Shown here: positions 45,849 through 54,643 of the stretch, piece by piece | Layout: each line of letters begins with the position of its first letter | Numbering within the stretch: the stretch's first letter is position 1 | Assembly (NCBI GenBank): GCA_945883825.1 | Contig: CAMCYF010000001.1 | Span: forward strand, 213,673-277,672 | Length of the DNA stretch: 64,000 bases | Source: Chitinophaga pinensis | GTDB taxonomy: Bacteria; Bacteroidota; Bacteroidia; Flavobacteriales_D; Crocinitomicaceae | Direction: 5' to 3' | Program-made: the position numbers and the translations under genes | The notes under the pieces: generated by a model | Seen by the model: only the letters and a program-made list of their open reading frames with translations | What the model was told of the DNA's origin: nothing | Databases searched by the model: none

Positions 45849-46808
45849 TTAATCAGAGAATAGCGAGTCAACAAAAACCTTACGATCAAATAATTGTAAA
45901 TCCTCCATTTTTTCGCCTACACCAATATATTTTACTGGGATTTTCATTTGATCAGAAATTCCAATCACAACACCACCTTTTGCAGTTCCATCTAATTTTG
46001 TGATAGCCAACGCATTAATAGCTGTAGTTTCAGAAAATTGTTTAGCTTGTTCAAAAGCATTTTGACCGGTAGAGCCATCTAAAACTAATAAAATTTCATG
46101 CGGTGCGTCTGGCATTATTTTTTCCATTACACGCTTTATTTTACTCAATTCGTTCATTAAATTGACTTTGTTATGCAATCTTCCTGCAGTATCAATTATA
46201 ACAACATCAGCGCTTTGAGATTTTGCAGATTGCAATGTATCAAAAGCAACACTTGCAGGATCAGCCCCCATTCCTTGTTGAACAATTGGAACTCCTACAC
46301 GCTCAGCCCATATTATTAATTGATCTACAGCTGCTGCTCTAAATGTATCTGCTGCCCCCAAAACAACTCTTTTTCCTGATTTTTTGAATTGATGTGCCAA
46401 CTTTGCAATGGTTGTCGTTTTCCCAACTCCATTTACTCCTACAACCATAATTACATATGGATTTCCATCACTAGGAACGGTAATTTCTAGTTGACCATTT
46501 TGATTGGAGTTATTTTCCTCTAAAAGAGAGCTGATTTCATCTCGGAGTATGCCATTTAGTTCTGCTGTACCAACAACTTTATCTCTTGAAACTCGCTCTT
46601 CAATGCGCTTGATGATTTTTAATGTAGTTGCTACACCAACATCTGAAGAAATTAGAATATCCTCCAAGTTATCCAGAACTTCATCGTCCACTTTTGACTT
46701 ACCAACAAGAGCGCGCGTTATCTTAGAAAAAAAAGATTGCTTGGTTTTTTCTAAACCAACATCTAATATTTCCTTTTTGGAACGTGAAAAAAAATCGAAT
46801 AGACCCAT
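45849..46808 (-). CDS. ftsY: Signal recognition particle receptor
   Basis: A 319-residue FtsY GTPase, which docks SRP-ribosome complexes at the inner membrane. The NG domain is complete: G1 VVGVNGVGKTTTIAKLA, the DTFRAAAVDQL motif, G3 VVIIDTAGRLHNK, G4 ALTK seen as AITKLDGTAKGGVV. The N-terminal acidic A domain of E. coli is absent, as in many bacteria. The terminator of the preceding DUF4295 unit abuts its start codon. Confidence 0.95.
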   Translation of the reverse strand: MGLFDFFSRSKKEILDVGLEKTKQSFFSKITRALVGKSKVDDEVLDNLEDILISSDVGVATTLKIIKRIEERVSRDKVVGTAELNGILRDEISSLLEENNSNQNGQLEITVPSDGNPYVIMVVGVNGVGKTTTIAKLAHQFKKSGKRVVLGAADTFRAAAVDQLIIWAERVGVPIVQQGMGADPASVAFDTLQSAKSQSADVVIIDTAGRLHNKVNLMNELSKIKRVMEKIMPDAPHEILLVLDGSTGQNAFEQAKQFSETTAINALAITKLDGTAKGGVVIGISDQMKIPVKYIGVGEKMEDLQLFDRKVFVDSLFSD

Positions 46809-46814
46809 AATGCG

Positions 46815-46840
46815 AAAAAAAAGCCTCCAAAAGGAAGCTT
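46815..46840 (-). terminator. Terminator between DUF4295 gene and ftsY
   Basis: Minus strand: AAGCTTCC-TTTT-GGAGGCTT with one G-T pair, then eight T. The tract ends only six bases before the ftsY ATG. Confidence 0.8.
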
Positions 46841-46857
46841 AAAGTTATATTAAAAAA

Positions 46858-47013
46858 TTAGTTCTTATCGAACCATTCTTTGACTTTATCATTGTGAACA
46901 ATTTCTTCCTTAAAAGTATATGAACCAGTTTTTTCTGATTTTATCATTTTTATCACTTTCGTATGTTCCTTACCGCCACCTTTTTGAAGCGTTGCTACAA
47001 CTTTCTTTGCCAT
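46858..47013 (-). CDS. DUF4295 small protein
   Basis: A 51-residue basic protein (MAKKVVATLQKGGGKEHTKV ... KEWFDKN). It is the Bacteroidota-specific DUF4295 family always found beside L33 and L28 and probably ribosome-associated. Six bases separate it from rpmG. Followed by a strong terminator. Confidence 0.85.
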   Translation of the reverse strand: MAKKVVATLQKGGGKEHTKVIKMIKSEKTGSYTFKEEIVHNDKVKEWFDKN

Positions 47014-47019
47014 GTCCTT

Positions 47020-47208
47020 TTATTTTATTTCTTTGTGAAGCGTATATTTTTTTAGAACAGGATTAAATTTCTTAATCTCCATTCTATCAGGCGTATTCTT
47101 ACGATTTTTTGTCGTAATATAACGAGAAGTTCCCGCCATGCCTGTTTCTTTGTGCTCTGTGCACTCTAAAATTACTTGAATTCTATTTCCTTTTGTTTTC
47201 TTAGCCAT
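47020..47208 (-). CDS. rpmG: Ribosomal protein L33
   Basis: A 62-residue L33 of the large subunit ([18 protein letters not shown], then [20 protein letters not shown]). This version has a single Cys, so it lacks the four-Cys zinc ribbon. Second gene in the rpmB - rpmG - DUF4295 unit. Confidence 0.95.
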   Translation of the reverse strand: MAKKTKGNRIQVILECTEHKETGMAGTSRYITTKNRKNTPDRMEIKKFNPVLKKYTLHKEIK

Positions 47209-47241
47209 TTTTTGTTATTTACCCTGTGATTTTAGACAGCA

Positions 47242-47478
47242 CTATTTTAGATATCCCTTTAATCTTGCTTCCTTCAAACAAGCAGAAATTCCTTTCTTAT
47301 TGATTGTGCGCAAAGCAGAAGTTGAAATTTTCAAGGTAATATAAGATTCATCCTCAGGGATAAAAAATCGTTTTGTAATTAAATTTGGGAAAAACCTACG
47401 CTTTGTTTTTCTATTTGAGTGAGAGACATTATTCCCAACCATTACTGACTTTCCTGTTAATTGACAAACTCTTGACAT
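47242..47478 (-). CDS. rpmB: Ribosomal protein L28
   Basis: A 78-residue L28 (SRVCQLTGKSVMVGNNVSHS, then KTKRRFFPNLITKRFF). First gene of its unit; a good promoter lies upstream. Confidence 0.96.
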   Translation of the reverse strand: MSRVCQLTGKSVMVGNNVSHSNRKTKRRFFPNLITKRFFIPEDESYITLKISTSALRTINKKGISACLKEARLKGYLK

Positions 47479-47514
47479 GACTTATATATTACTTTAAATT
47501 GTAAAAAGCGATTG

Positions 47515-47546
47515 CAAAGGTAACAACTTATTTCATACACGCCAAA
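47515..47546 (-). promoter_or_regulatory. Promoter of the rpmB unit
   Basis: Minus strand TTTG (47543-47546), 20 bases, TACCTTTG (47515-47522), 36 bases before rpmB. Confidence 0.7.
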
Positions 47547-47608
47547 TGTTATAAGGATTTTTCTTAATTATTTTTGAATTAAATTCTAAGGAGCTAATTC
47601 GCAAATAC

Positions 47609-48511
47609 TTAATTTGAATTTCTAGGATGATACGACAAAATCGCATCGCGTAAAAACCGCTGATCTAAATGCGTATAAATTTCAGTAGTAGTAATGGATT
47701 CGTGCCCTAGCATTTCTTGAATTGCACGTAAATTTGCACCTCCCTCGATCAAGTGAGTAGCGAAACTATGGCGAAATGTGTGAGGAGAAATATTTTTCTT
47801 TAGTCCAATTGCATTTGCTAGATCTTTAATGATGGTAAAAATCATCACGCGAGTAAGTTTTGCACCCCTCCTATTCAAAAAAACAATGTTTTCATCTCCT
47901 TTTACAATTTCTTGATGGCGACGAACATGCTCCGAATACAGTTTGATTTCTTTTTCAACACTTGGACTTACAGGAACCAAGCGCTCCTTATTTCCCTTTC
48001 CGATTACGCGAATAAAACCTTCTTCAAAATAAAGATTAGAAAAACGCAAATTTACCAGTTCACTAACACGTAAGCCACAACTGTAAAGCGTTTCTAAAAT
48101 CGCACGATTACGATGTCCTTGCTTCTTGCTAACATCAACGGCTGCAATCAAGGCATCAATTTCTTCGATATGTAAAATTTCGGGGAGTTTCATGCCAACT
48201 TTTGGTTGCTCTAACAACTCACTAGGATCTTCTCGAATAGTATTTTCAAGAAGTAAAAAAGAATAAAATTGTTTGATTCCAGAAATTATGCGCGCTTGAC
48301 TTCTTGCACTTAGACCAAGATCATAAAGTATAGTTATGAATTCTTGAAGATTCTTGTAGCTTATGGATTCTGCAGGAATGTTGTTTTCTGAGGCAAAGTC
48401 AGCAAGTTTTTTTACATCGTTTTGATAAGCAAGAATTGAATTTTCAGCCAAGCCTTTTTCTATTTTCAAGTATGAAACAAAATCCTTAATATAGCGGTTC
48501 CAATTTGACAT
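47609..48511 (-). CDS. xerD: Tyrosine recombinase XerD-like
   Basis: A 300-residue tyrosine recombinase of the XerC/D type for chromosome dimer resolution. Catalytic residues are visible: Arg in SCGLRVSELVNLRF, Lys in VIGKGNKERLVP, HTFRHSFATHL (His, Arg), LGHESITTTEIYTH with the Tyr nucleophile. The ATG at 48511 gives MSNWNRYIKDFVSYLKIEKG; an in-frame earlier ATG would add 20 residues reading into aroQ. Divergent from aroQ with only two bases between start codons. Confidence 0.9.
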   Translation of the reverse strand: MSNWNRYIKDFVSYLKIEKGLAENSILAYQNDVKKLADFASENNIPAESISYKNLQEFITILYDLGLSARSQARIISGIKQFYSFLLLENTIREDPSELLEQPKVGMKLPEILHIEEIDALIAAVDVSKKQGHRNRAILETLYSCGLRVSELVNLRFSNLYFEEGFIRVIGKGNKERLVPVSPSVEKEIKLYSEHVRRHQEIVKGDENIVFLNRRGAKLTRVMIFTIIKDLANAIGLKKNISPHTFRHSFATHLIEGGANLRAIQEMLGHESITTTEIYTHLDQRFLRDAILSYHPRNSN

Positions 48512-48513
48512 GT

Positions 48514-48924
48514 ATGAAAATTCTAATTGTAAATGGTCCAAAATTAAATTTATTAGGGACGCGAGAACCACAAATATATGGGAATGTTTCCTTTGAAGAT
48601 TATTTTGAAACGCTGAAAGATGAATTTAAAATGGATTTAAGTTATTTTCAATCAGATAATGAGCAAGATCTCATTTCAGCACTTAAGACAAGTTCAGCTG
48701 ATGGAATTATTATCAATGCAGGATCATACACACATTCAAGTATTGCACTTCGCGATTGTATCTCAGCGATTTCAATTCCTGTTGTTGAAGTTCATATTTC
48801 GAATATTTCAGCAAGGGAATCTTTCAGACACGAATCTTTTTTGAGTCCAGTTTGTGTGGGCTGTATTTTTGGATTTGGATTAAAAAGCTATGCGCTAGCC
48901 CTACAATTTTTTAATCAAAAATAA
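48514..48924 (+). CDS. aroQ: 3-dehydroquinate dehydratase, type II
   Basis: A 136-residue type II dehydroquinase of the shikimate pathway. The start MKILIVNGPKLNLLGTREP and the active-site Tyr in QIYG are typical, followed by INAGSYTHSSIALRD, VEVHISNISARE and the catalytic His in FRHESFLSPVCVG. The ATG at 48514 is used. Divergent from xerD. Confidence 0.95.
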   Translation: MKILIVNGPKLNLLGTREPQIYGNVSFEDYFETLKDEFKMDLSYFQSDNEQDLISALKTSSADGIIINAGSYTHSSIALRDCISAISIPVVEVHISNISARESFRHESFLSPVCVGCIFGFGLKSYALALQFFNQK

Positions 48925-48991
48925 GAGCCCTCTTTTATTTTATTCTTGCTTCTTCACCTATTTTAAAGTAGTTTTGGGGCTTTGAATTAGT

Positions 48992-49816
48992 ATGAAAGAC
49001 CTCGAATTATTCTTCAAAAGCATTGATCCCGTTTTAGCAGCTTTAATTGCCACGACATTTACTTGGCTAGTTACCGCAGCAGGCGCCTCATTGGTTTTTT
49101 TCTTTAAGACAATGCACCGAGGTGTTCTTGATGGAATGCTTGGTTTTACAGGAGGAGTAATGGTAGCGGCTAGCTTTTGGTCGCTTCTTATGCCCTCGAT
49201 CGAAATGTCTGAAAAATACTTTCCAAATATGGCCTGGATGCCTGCAGCTGTAGGATTTTTAACAGGCGCACTTTTTCTTTTTTTCTTAGATAAGTGGATG
49301 CCCCATTTGCACATTAACTTTTCCGAAAATGAATCTGAGGGAGTAAAAACACAACTACACCGCACTACCCTACTTGTATTGGCAATTACCTTGCATAATA
49401 TTCCAGAAGGATTAGCAGTTGGCGTATTATTTGGCGCTGCAGCACATGGAATGGAAGGTGCAACAATTGCCGGAGCTGTTGCTTTAGCAATAGGAATTGG
49501 AATTCAAAATTTCCCGGAAGGATTTGCAGTTGCCATGCCTTTAAGAAGAGCTGGAGCATCACGCTTTAAAAGTTTTTGGTACGGTCAACTTTCAGCAATC
49601 GTAGAACCCATAGCTGGCGTTATTGGAGCCGTTGCTGTTGTTTACATGGAACCACTCTTACCTTTCGCACTAGCATTTGCAGCTGGAGCGATGATTTTTG
49701 TTGTTGTTGAAGAAGTAATTCCAGAAACACAGCGAGATAAATACACAGATGTTGCCGTTCTTGGCTTTATTGGTGGCTTTGTGGTTATGATGATTCTAGA
49801 TGTTGCCTTGGGCTAA
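48992..49816 (+). CDS. ZIP-family divalent metal transporter
   Basis: A 274-residue membrane protein with eight helices. Metal-path motifs are LHNIPEGLAVGVLFGAA and QNFPEGFAVAMPLRR, and EEVIPE near the C-terminus, as in ZupT/ZIP transporters. It imports zinc, iron or manganese. The next 650 bases hold no clear gene. Confidence 0.92.
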   Translation: MKDLELFFKSIDPVLAALIATTFTWLVTAAGASLVFFFKTMHRGVLDGMLGFTGGVMVAASFWSLLMPSIEMSEKYFPNMAWMPAAVGFLTGALFLFFLDKWMPHLHINFSENESEGVKTQLHRTTLLVLAITLHNIPEGLAVGVLFGAAAHGMEGATIAGAVALAIGIGIQNFPEGFAVAMPLRRAGASRFKSFWYGQLSAIVEPIAGVIGAVAVVYMEPLLPFALAFAAGAMIFVVVEEVIPETQRDKYTDVAVLGFIGGFVVMMILDVALG

Positions 49817-50471
49817 TATATAATTCGATCTTTTTTTGTAAATAAATATGTTTTTTCACTAACTTAAGTAAAAAAATATCTTTATGCTACCTATTATTTA
49901 CCTCAATCGCCAAACAATCGGTTTAAAAACCTACTATTATTCAAGCTTTACATTCAACCGAAACATTTAAACTCTTTTTTCTTCCCTTAAAAACAGCACT
50001 TGGGATTCATTTGAAAAATCATAGTTAATAAATGAAGCTGCTTTTCCATTGGAAAATATTTTGGCTCATTTTAAAGACAAGACAGAATTCATATTTCAAG
50101 AAAAGAGCTTAGAAAGTTTGGAGTACAAATAGTTTCATTCCTCCAGCAATGACATTAAAACATTAAGTTGATTACATAACTCACATTTTTTTTGAATGAT
50201 GCAAATTCAACTTGCAAGATTGTTTTGGAGAATAGAATTTTTTAATAATGTAATTTAAGATGTTTGAAAGATTAATAATGAATGATCTACAGCAAAATTT
50301 AATGAATGAGAGAAACAAGAAAACTTGATTTTACTAATATTTCTTTTTCAATAAAAAAAAATCAAAACGAACAATAGAAATATTAATATAATAAGTAACT
50401 TCGATTCAATATTTCATTAAAAAGTCGAGTCCACCGATAGGCGGCAAGACTTTATTTTTAACTAAATTATC
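49817..50471. other. Long gene-poor spacer with decayed coding traces
   Basis: No intact gene. Between about 49930 and 50131, two frames carry protein-like fragments: IQALHSTETFKLFFLPLKTA then, after a frame shift, NEAAFPLENILAHFKDKTEF. They may be the wreck of one gene (the first resembles the N-terminal part of some AraC-type regulators, weakly). A hairpin lies at the 3' end (50422-50455). Confidence 0.4.
50422..50455 (+). terminator. Hairpin with T-rich tail upstream of the PIG-V-like gene
   Basis: AGTC...CCACC-GATA-GGCGG...GACT followed by TTTATTTTT. It could end transcription from the spacer side or regulate the gene that starts 17 bases later. Confidence 0.5.
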
Positions 50472-51695
50472 ATGAAAAATAAAGTTGGATCAAAGACTTT
50501 TGCAATCTTAATTTATATGTTGCTATTTATTCTAACTTTAGTTGGGATTCAACAAATTTGGAGTAGCGATTTATTTGACAAGATCAATTTTCTAAATTGG
50601 GATGCTGATCATTATAACTTCATAAAGGAAAAAGGATATCAAGATTTTAGATTAGCATTTTTCCCTCTTTTTCCAATAATATGGAGATTTCTTGATGTTG
50701 GAGTTTATGCGATTATACTAATAAACAGTTTAATTTTTTTTATCTCTTTTTATACACTAATAAAGAACTTGGAAATAAAAGGTGTAAAAGAAATACTTAT
50801 GTATTTGAGTATACCAAGTTTTGTTTTCTTTTATTTGCCTTACTCAGAGTCAATATTTTTTTTGTGCTCCTTAATAATTATTTTGGGGCTTAAAAATAAT
50901 AAGAACTATTTAGTTTATATTGGATTGTTTCTCTCCATTTTGTCACGACCTGCATTTACTGTTTTTATTCCAGCATTAATAATTACTCAGTTATTAAATA
51001 GAAATAAAGAAAAGATATCATTAACAATTGGATTTTATCTTCTAGTTTCTATTTTAGGTATCATTTCAGTTGGAATAATCCAATTTTACGATTCAGGAGA
51101 GTGGTTTAAATTTTTTAGCAAACAAAAAAACTGGGGTAATCAGCTACAAATACCAAAACTACCTTTAACATCTTGGGCAGGAGGATTTATTGTCAGAACA
51201 GATGGATTTGCATTTTTAATAGGAGTATTGTCAGGTAGTTTTTTGACTGCATTAATTCTGAAATTAAAATGGGTCAAAGATACTGTCCTTCCTAAGGAAG
51301 TTATTTTTTCACTCGCATATTTAGGAGGAATAACAATAGCGGTATTATTATTTAGAGGAGGTAGTTTATTTAGTCTAAATCGATTTGTGTTTGCAACACC
51401 CTTTATTATAGTAGTCTTAAACTATTGGATTAGGCAACAATTTAATTTAAAGATTAAAAAACTACTTTTAATATTTGGACTTATATTTATCTTTTGGTTT
51501 TTATTTGGGTCTTATGTTCATATTCAACAAATTTTAAAATTTGGATTACTCTCAGTATATGCAACATTAATTTTTGCACTTAAATCTGATAAAGAAACAA
51601 TTAGAAAACATAGCTTAATTCTTTTAATAATCATTAATTTTTCTTTTCAGATTATATTTTACATCAGATTTTTAAATGGAAATTGGGTCGGATAA
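50472..51695 (+). CDS. GT-C membrane glycosyltransferase, PIG-V-like
   Basis: A 407-residue protein with about ten hydrophobic helices. The first periplasmic loop has the mannosyltransferase-like signature NFLNWDADHYNFIKEKGYQD, with FRLAFFPLFPIIWR after it, as in bacterial PIG-V/mannosyltransferases (acidic residue pair plus FFPLxP). It would transfer a sugar from a lipid-linked donor outside the inner membrane. The acceptor is unknown and no partner gene is near. Confidence 0.75.
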   Translation: MKNKVGSKTFAILIYMLLFILTLVGIQQIWSSDLFDKINFLNWDADHYNFIKEKGYQDFRLAFFPLFPIIWRFLDVGVYAIILINSLIFFISFYTLIKNLEIKGVKEILMYLSIPSFVFFYLPYSESIFFLCSLIIILGLKNNKNYLVYIGLFLSILSRPAFTVFIPALIITQLLNRNKEKISLTIGFYLLVSILGIISVGIIQFYDSGEWFKFFSKQKNWGNQLQIPKLPLTSWAGGFIVRTDGFAFLIGVLSGSFLTALILKLKWVKDTVLPKEVIFSLAYLGGITIAVLLFRGGSLFSLNRFVFATPFIIVVLNYWIRQQFNLKIKKLLLIFGLIFIFWFLFGSYVHIQQILKFGLLSVYATLIFALKSDKETIRKHSLILLIIINFSFQIIFYIRFLNGNWVG

Positions 51696-52182
51696 AACCA
51701 TAACAATGAAGAAACTGAGAGTAGTAGGAACAGAATAAAAAAGTGCTAATAAAAAATAACAGGCGCTTTTATCCATTTTTATTATAAAATGAGCGCAATT
51801 TGTGGCGGTAAGTTCTAACTTTTATTTAAAAATGAAAGCCCTATGCTTCAAGGGATAAAGTATATTAAGATGTTTTCACTCCGCGTAGGGTTCAAGCAAT
51901 AAAAAAGCCCCAAACCTTTACGGAATAGAGCTTTCAGCTTACTTTGTGACCACAAAGGTCGAAAAATCAAACTTTTATATGGATTTAAATAAGCTGAAAG
52001 ATTGGCAGATAAAAAAGTAAAAAGATTCTCTCTCCAAGTCCTAATAAGCAGCTAAAATAGACCTCTAAAAACTGGAAAAAAATTCAATCACCCCGGTTTT
52101 TAAAACCCCTGCATAAAATTTCAAATAGCAAACCAGCATTCTTTAAAATTTTGCTTACCTTTCATTTTCAAAGTTATTAATT
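51696..52182. other. Gene-free spacer with nested inverted repeats
   Basis: No coding sequence seen. It contains an 11-base inverted repeat (CTTTCAGCTTA at 51931-51941, TAAGCTGAAAG at 51990-52000) enclosing a perfect short palindrome CTTTGTG-AC-CACAAAG (51942-51957). An unmatched segment (51835-51925) contains CCCTATGCTTCAAGGG and GTAGGGTTCAAGC. Confidence 0.6.
51931..52000. repeat. Nested inverted repeat, possible structured RNA
   Basis: Outer arms of 11 bases are exact reverse complements; the inner stem directly follows the left arm. It could form a branched RNA or mark a recombination site. Function unknown. Confidence 0.55.
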
Positions 52183-53529
52183 ATGCCCTTAGATAAAAAC
52201 ACACTAAAAGTAAGTAGTTCCATTATTAAAATAGTTGGGGTTTTTGAATCTGTGAATGTTAAAAAAACTATTTCAGGATTTAAATCCATTGGTTATACTT
52301 CTGATTATTTAGATGATGATACTTTAGGTTTCTATAAAAATTACTGGTATCAAGAATTTAGAGACTTGCTTTTCTTATTTAAAGGTGATGCAGCTGCAGA
52401 ATATCTAACTAAAAATATTGAAAAAGAGTTTGAATTTATTAAAACTGAAGATTATATAACAAAAGAGCCTATTATTAAAGTTTCAGCAGGAATTAAATCC
52501 GTTGAGCTCTTCTTATTTCCAAATGGCTTACATTTCTTTAGTATTGAACTCTATACTCCTGTTCTGAGCTTATCGGAAATTTCAGAGTTGACAAATTGCG
52601 CAAGAGATTTTGATAAAAAAGTAGTTATTGACGGTGAAACAATAAAATGGGTGAATTGGATTGAAAAGAACTGTTTAAACAACATAAAAATAAGTTCAAA
52701 CCCAACTGAAGCTCCAGTCAGTGTTGATGAATTTTCAGGTTCGAAATTTAAATTATTTACAGTAGTAGATTTAGTAAACAGTGATGAAATTATATCTCCT
52801 GAAGTAATCAGTGAACTACTTTTTGATATTGGAACTGTTTCCCGTATTAATACTGCAAAAGGAAATGAGCAGCAATCACCTAGCTTAGCTTATTATGATG
52901 AGCTAATGGCGGATAAAATAGATGTATTTCAAAATTATGCGATGTTACCATTGTTTGATTCCTTTACCACAGTTGGCTATAATTTATTAAACGGTAATGA
53001 GGGCCAACAGAAAGGAAAATACAATACTCATGCTAACATGTATTTTAGAATTTACTTATATAACCTATTTTTAAAATACAATTTGTTTCGCTATAATTCT
53101 AAAATAAATGCTGATTCCGTTAAAACTAGAGATGAATTTGAGGGATTTTTGAATACCTATAATATCAGTCATATTTCCTACAATTTCTTACCTAACCTAA
53201 TCTATCATGGCTTAAGGAAAAGCCTGCAAATTGACAATGAATTAAAACAATTTCAAGATCGCATCAATCGTATTTCTCAAGCGATTCAAGAAAAACAACA
53301 AAAACGCACAAATTTATTACTTGGGGCTGTCAGTGTTCTGGCTTCCATAAGTAGCGTTGAACCCGTCTTTGGTTTTATGGAAAATACTCGGGATTCCTTA
53401 AAATGGGGCAAGTTTGAGTTTTATTTCTTAGTTTCCACCCTTCTCATTTTATTGGTAATACCGCTTATTGCATATTTATTTCCTGACAAGAAAAGAAAAT
53501 TTTTGAATAAATGGAGAAATCGAAAGTGA
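52183..53529 (+). CDS. Hypothetical protein with two C-terminal membrane helices
   Basis: A 448-residue protein of unknown family. Residues 1-350 are soluble and mixed alpha/beta (KIVGVFESVNVKKTISGFKS, VELFLFPNGLHFFSIELY). Residues 351-380 are a coiled coil (DNELKQFQDRINRISQAIQEKQQKR). Two helices span the membrane (LLLGAVSVLASISSVEPVF and FYFLVSTLLILLVIPLIAYLF). The order soluble domain - long helix - two C-terminal helices recalls CorA-type proteins, but no GMN motif is visible. It overlaps the next gene by 19 bases. Confidence 0.7.
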   Translation: MPLDKNTLKVSSSIIKIVGVFESVNVKKTISGFKSIGYTSDYLDDDTLGFYKNYWYQEFRDLLFLFKGDAAAEYLTKNIEKEFEFIKTEDYITKEPIIKVSAGIKSVELFLFPNGLHFFSIELYTPVLSLSEISELTNCARDFDKKVVIDGETIKWVNWIEKNCLNNIKISSNPTEAPVSVDEFSGSKFKLFTVVDLVNSDEIISPEVISELLFDIGTVSRINTAKGNEQQSPSLAYYDELMADKIDVFQNYAMLPLFDSFTTVGYNLLNGNEGQQKGKYNTHANMYFRIYLYNLFLKYNLFRYNSKINADSVKTRDEFEGFLNTYNISHISYNFLPNLIYHGLRKSLQIDNELKQFQDRINRISQAIQEKQQKRTNLLLGAVSVLASISSVEPVFGFMENTRDSLKWGKFEFYFLVSTLLILLVIPLIAYLFPDKKRKFLNKWRNRK

Positions 53530-54068
53530 CTGAGATTTCTATTGATCAAGCTTTTTATCTTTTGAAACATTTCCATGGAATAAAGCCGACAGATCGAATA
53601 AAATGGTTTGGAATTGGGAAGAACGCAATTGAAATTCAAGCGCAGGTAAATACGGTAGGATCTAAATTCGATCCCTCCTTTTGTGATTCACCCTTTAAAA
53701 TTGGTGAAAAAATTAAATTAGGTAAATTGATTGAGACGATAGAGCAATCCAATGGAAGAAAAGCCGAAGTATTTGAATTTACACAAATTACAGGTGAAGA
53801 AAATGTTGTTCCAATTTTTGAATTAAGTGAAACTGAAAAATTACATATTCATACTGAAAAGCGGGGCGATTTTGAGGCTAAAGTCTTTACTACGGAACGT
53901 AAATTTTATACACACAAACTTACCGTAATTTCTACTACTTCAAATGAATTAATCACTTGTTTTCCTGGTGGATATGCCCCTGCATTTGTTTCAGATTGGA
54001 TGTCAGACCGTGAGAAAACTCTTTCTAAAAGTTTCTGGGATCAGCATCTATTCAAAAAATATAATTAG
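53511..54068 (+). CDS. Hypothetical protein, C-terminus possibly BECR nuclease-like
   Basis: A 185-residue protein. The N-terminal 100 residues are unknown (ISIDQAFYLLKHFHGIKPTDR). The C-terminal part has the strand pattern KFYTHKLTVISTTSNELITCFPGGYAPAFVSDW. The step 'xxITxFPGGxAP' after a His-rich strand resembles the last strand of BECR-fold RNase toxins (barnase/EndoU/ColicinE5/RelE class). This is pattern inference; a catalytic set is not proven. It is co-translated with the two-helix membrane protein (19-base overlap), which suggests a joint role. Confidence 0.6.
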   Translation: MEKSKVTEISIDQAFYLLKHFHGIKPTDRIKWFGIGKNAIEIQAQVNTVGSKFDPSFCDSPFKIGEKIKLGKLIETIEQSNGRKAEVFEFTQITGEENVVPIFELSETEKLHIHTEKRGDFEAKVFTTERKFYTHKLTVISTTSNELITCFPGGYAPAFVSDWMSDREKTLSKSFWDQHLFKKYN

Positions 54069-54136
54069 TAAGGGTTTAAAGTATCTATTTAAGTAATCCT
54101 TATTTCATTTACAAAAAATCAAGTCTCTATTTTACT

Positions 54137-54571
54137 TCAATCTTTCTTTTTCGGCGTAAAGAAATGCCAAGTAACCATCTGTTTTTGAATTAGATGACTG
54201 AAGTTCATGTGGTCAATAACTCCTTTTTGATCCGCTAAAAAAACAAAGTAGCTAGATTTTCTGGTCATAAAACGAAAGTGGAACAACTCCAACAATGCAT
54301 AAGATGCGGCAACACTAATTTCTTCAAATGGCGCTTCATTACTAAACCCTTTTCCTTCCATTATTTGCATACATCCTTTTTTCAAATCCTCCAGTATTAT
54401 TGGGTCTTGACTTTTTGGTTGCTTAAAAGCATCGGATTCGCGATAAAGGTCTGGTCCAATTTCTAAATAATTAGCTGCTTTAGTATAGATATATGGGAAC
54501 ATAGCATCGAGCGCCAGTAGCTTCAAATCATCAGACCAAGCATCCATTAATGTATCAAGAGAATTGCTCAT
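54137..54571 (-). CDS. Hypothetical helical protein
   Basis: A 144-residue soluble, mostly helical protein (MSNSLDTLMDAWSDDLKLLA, AASYALLELFHFRFMTRKSSYFVF). I do not recognise it. It stands between the two-gene unit (convergent) and a lipoprotein gene 72 bases upstream on its own strand. Confidence 0.6.
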   Translation of the reverse strand: MSNSLDTLMDAWSDDLKLLALDAMFPYIYTKAANYLEIGPDLYRESDAFKQPKSQDPIILEDLKKGCMQIMEGKGFSNEAPFEEISVAASYALLELFHFRFMTRKSSYFVFLADQKGVIDHMNFSHLIQKQMVTWHFFTPKKKD

Positions 54572-54643
54572 AGTAGAATGTGAATTAAGAATTATACTTA
54601 AAGATAAGAAAAAAGCAATTCTAAAGGAACTTAAATTGGCTAA

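Noticed and set aside
51835..51925. Segment with GGTTCAAGC resembling a tRNA T-arm
   Set aside because: No acceptor stem, D-arm or anticodon arm can be built around it.
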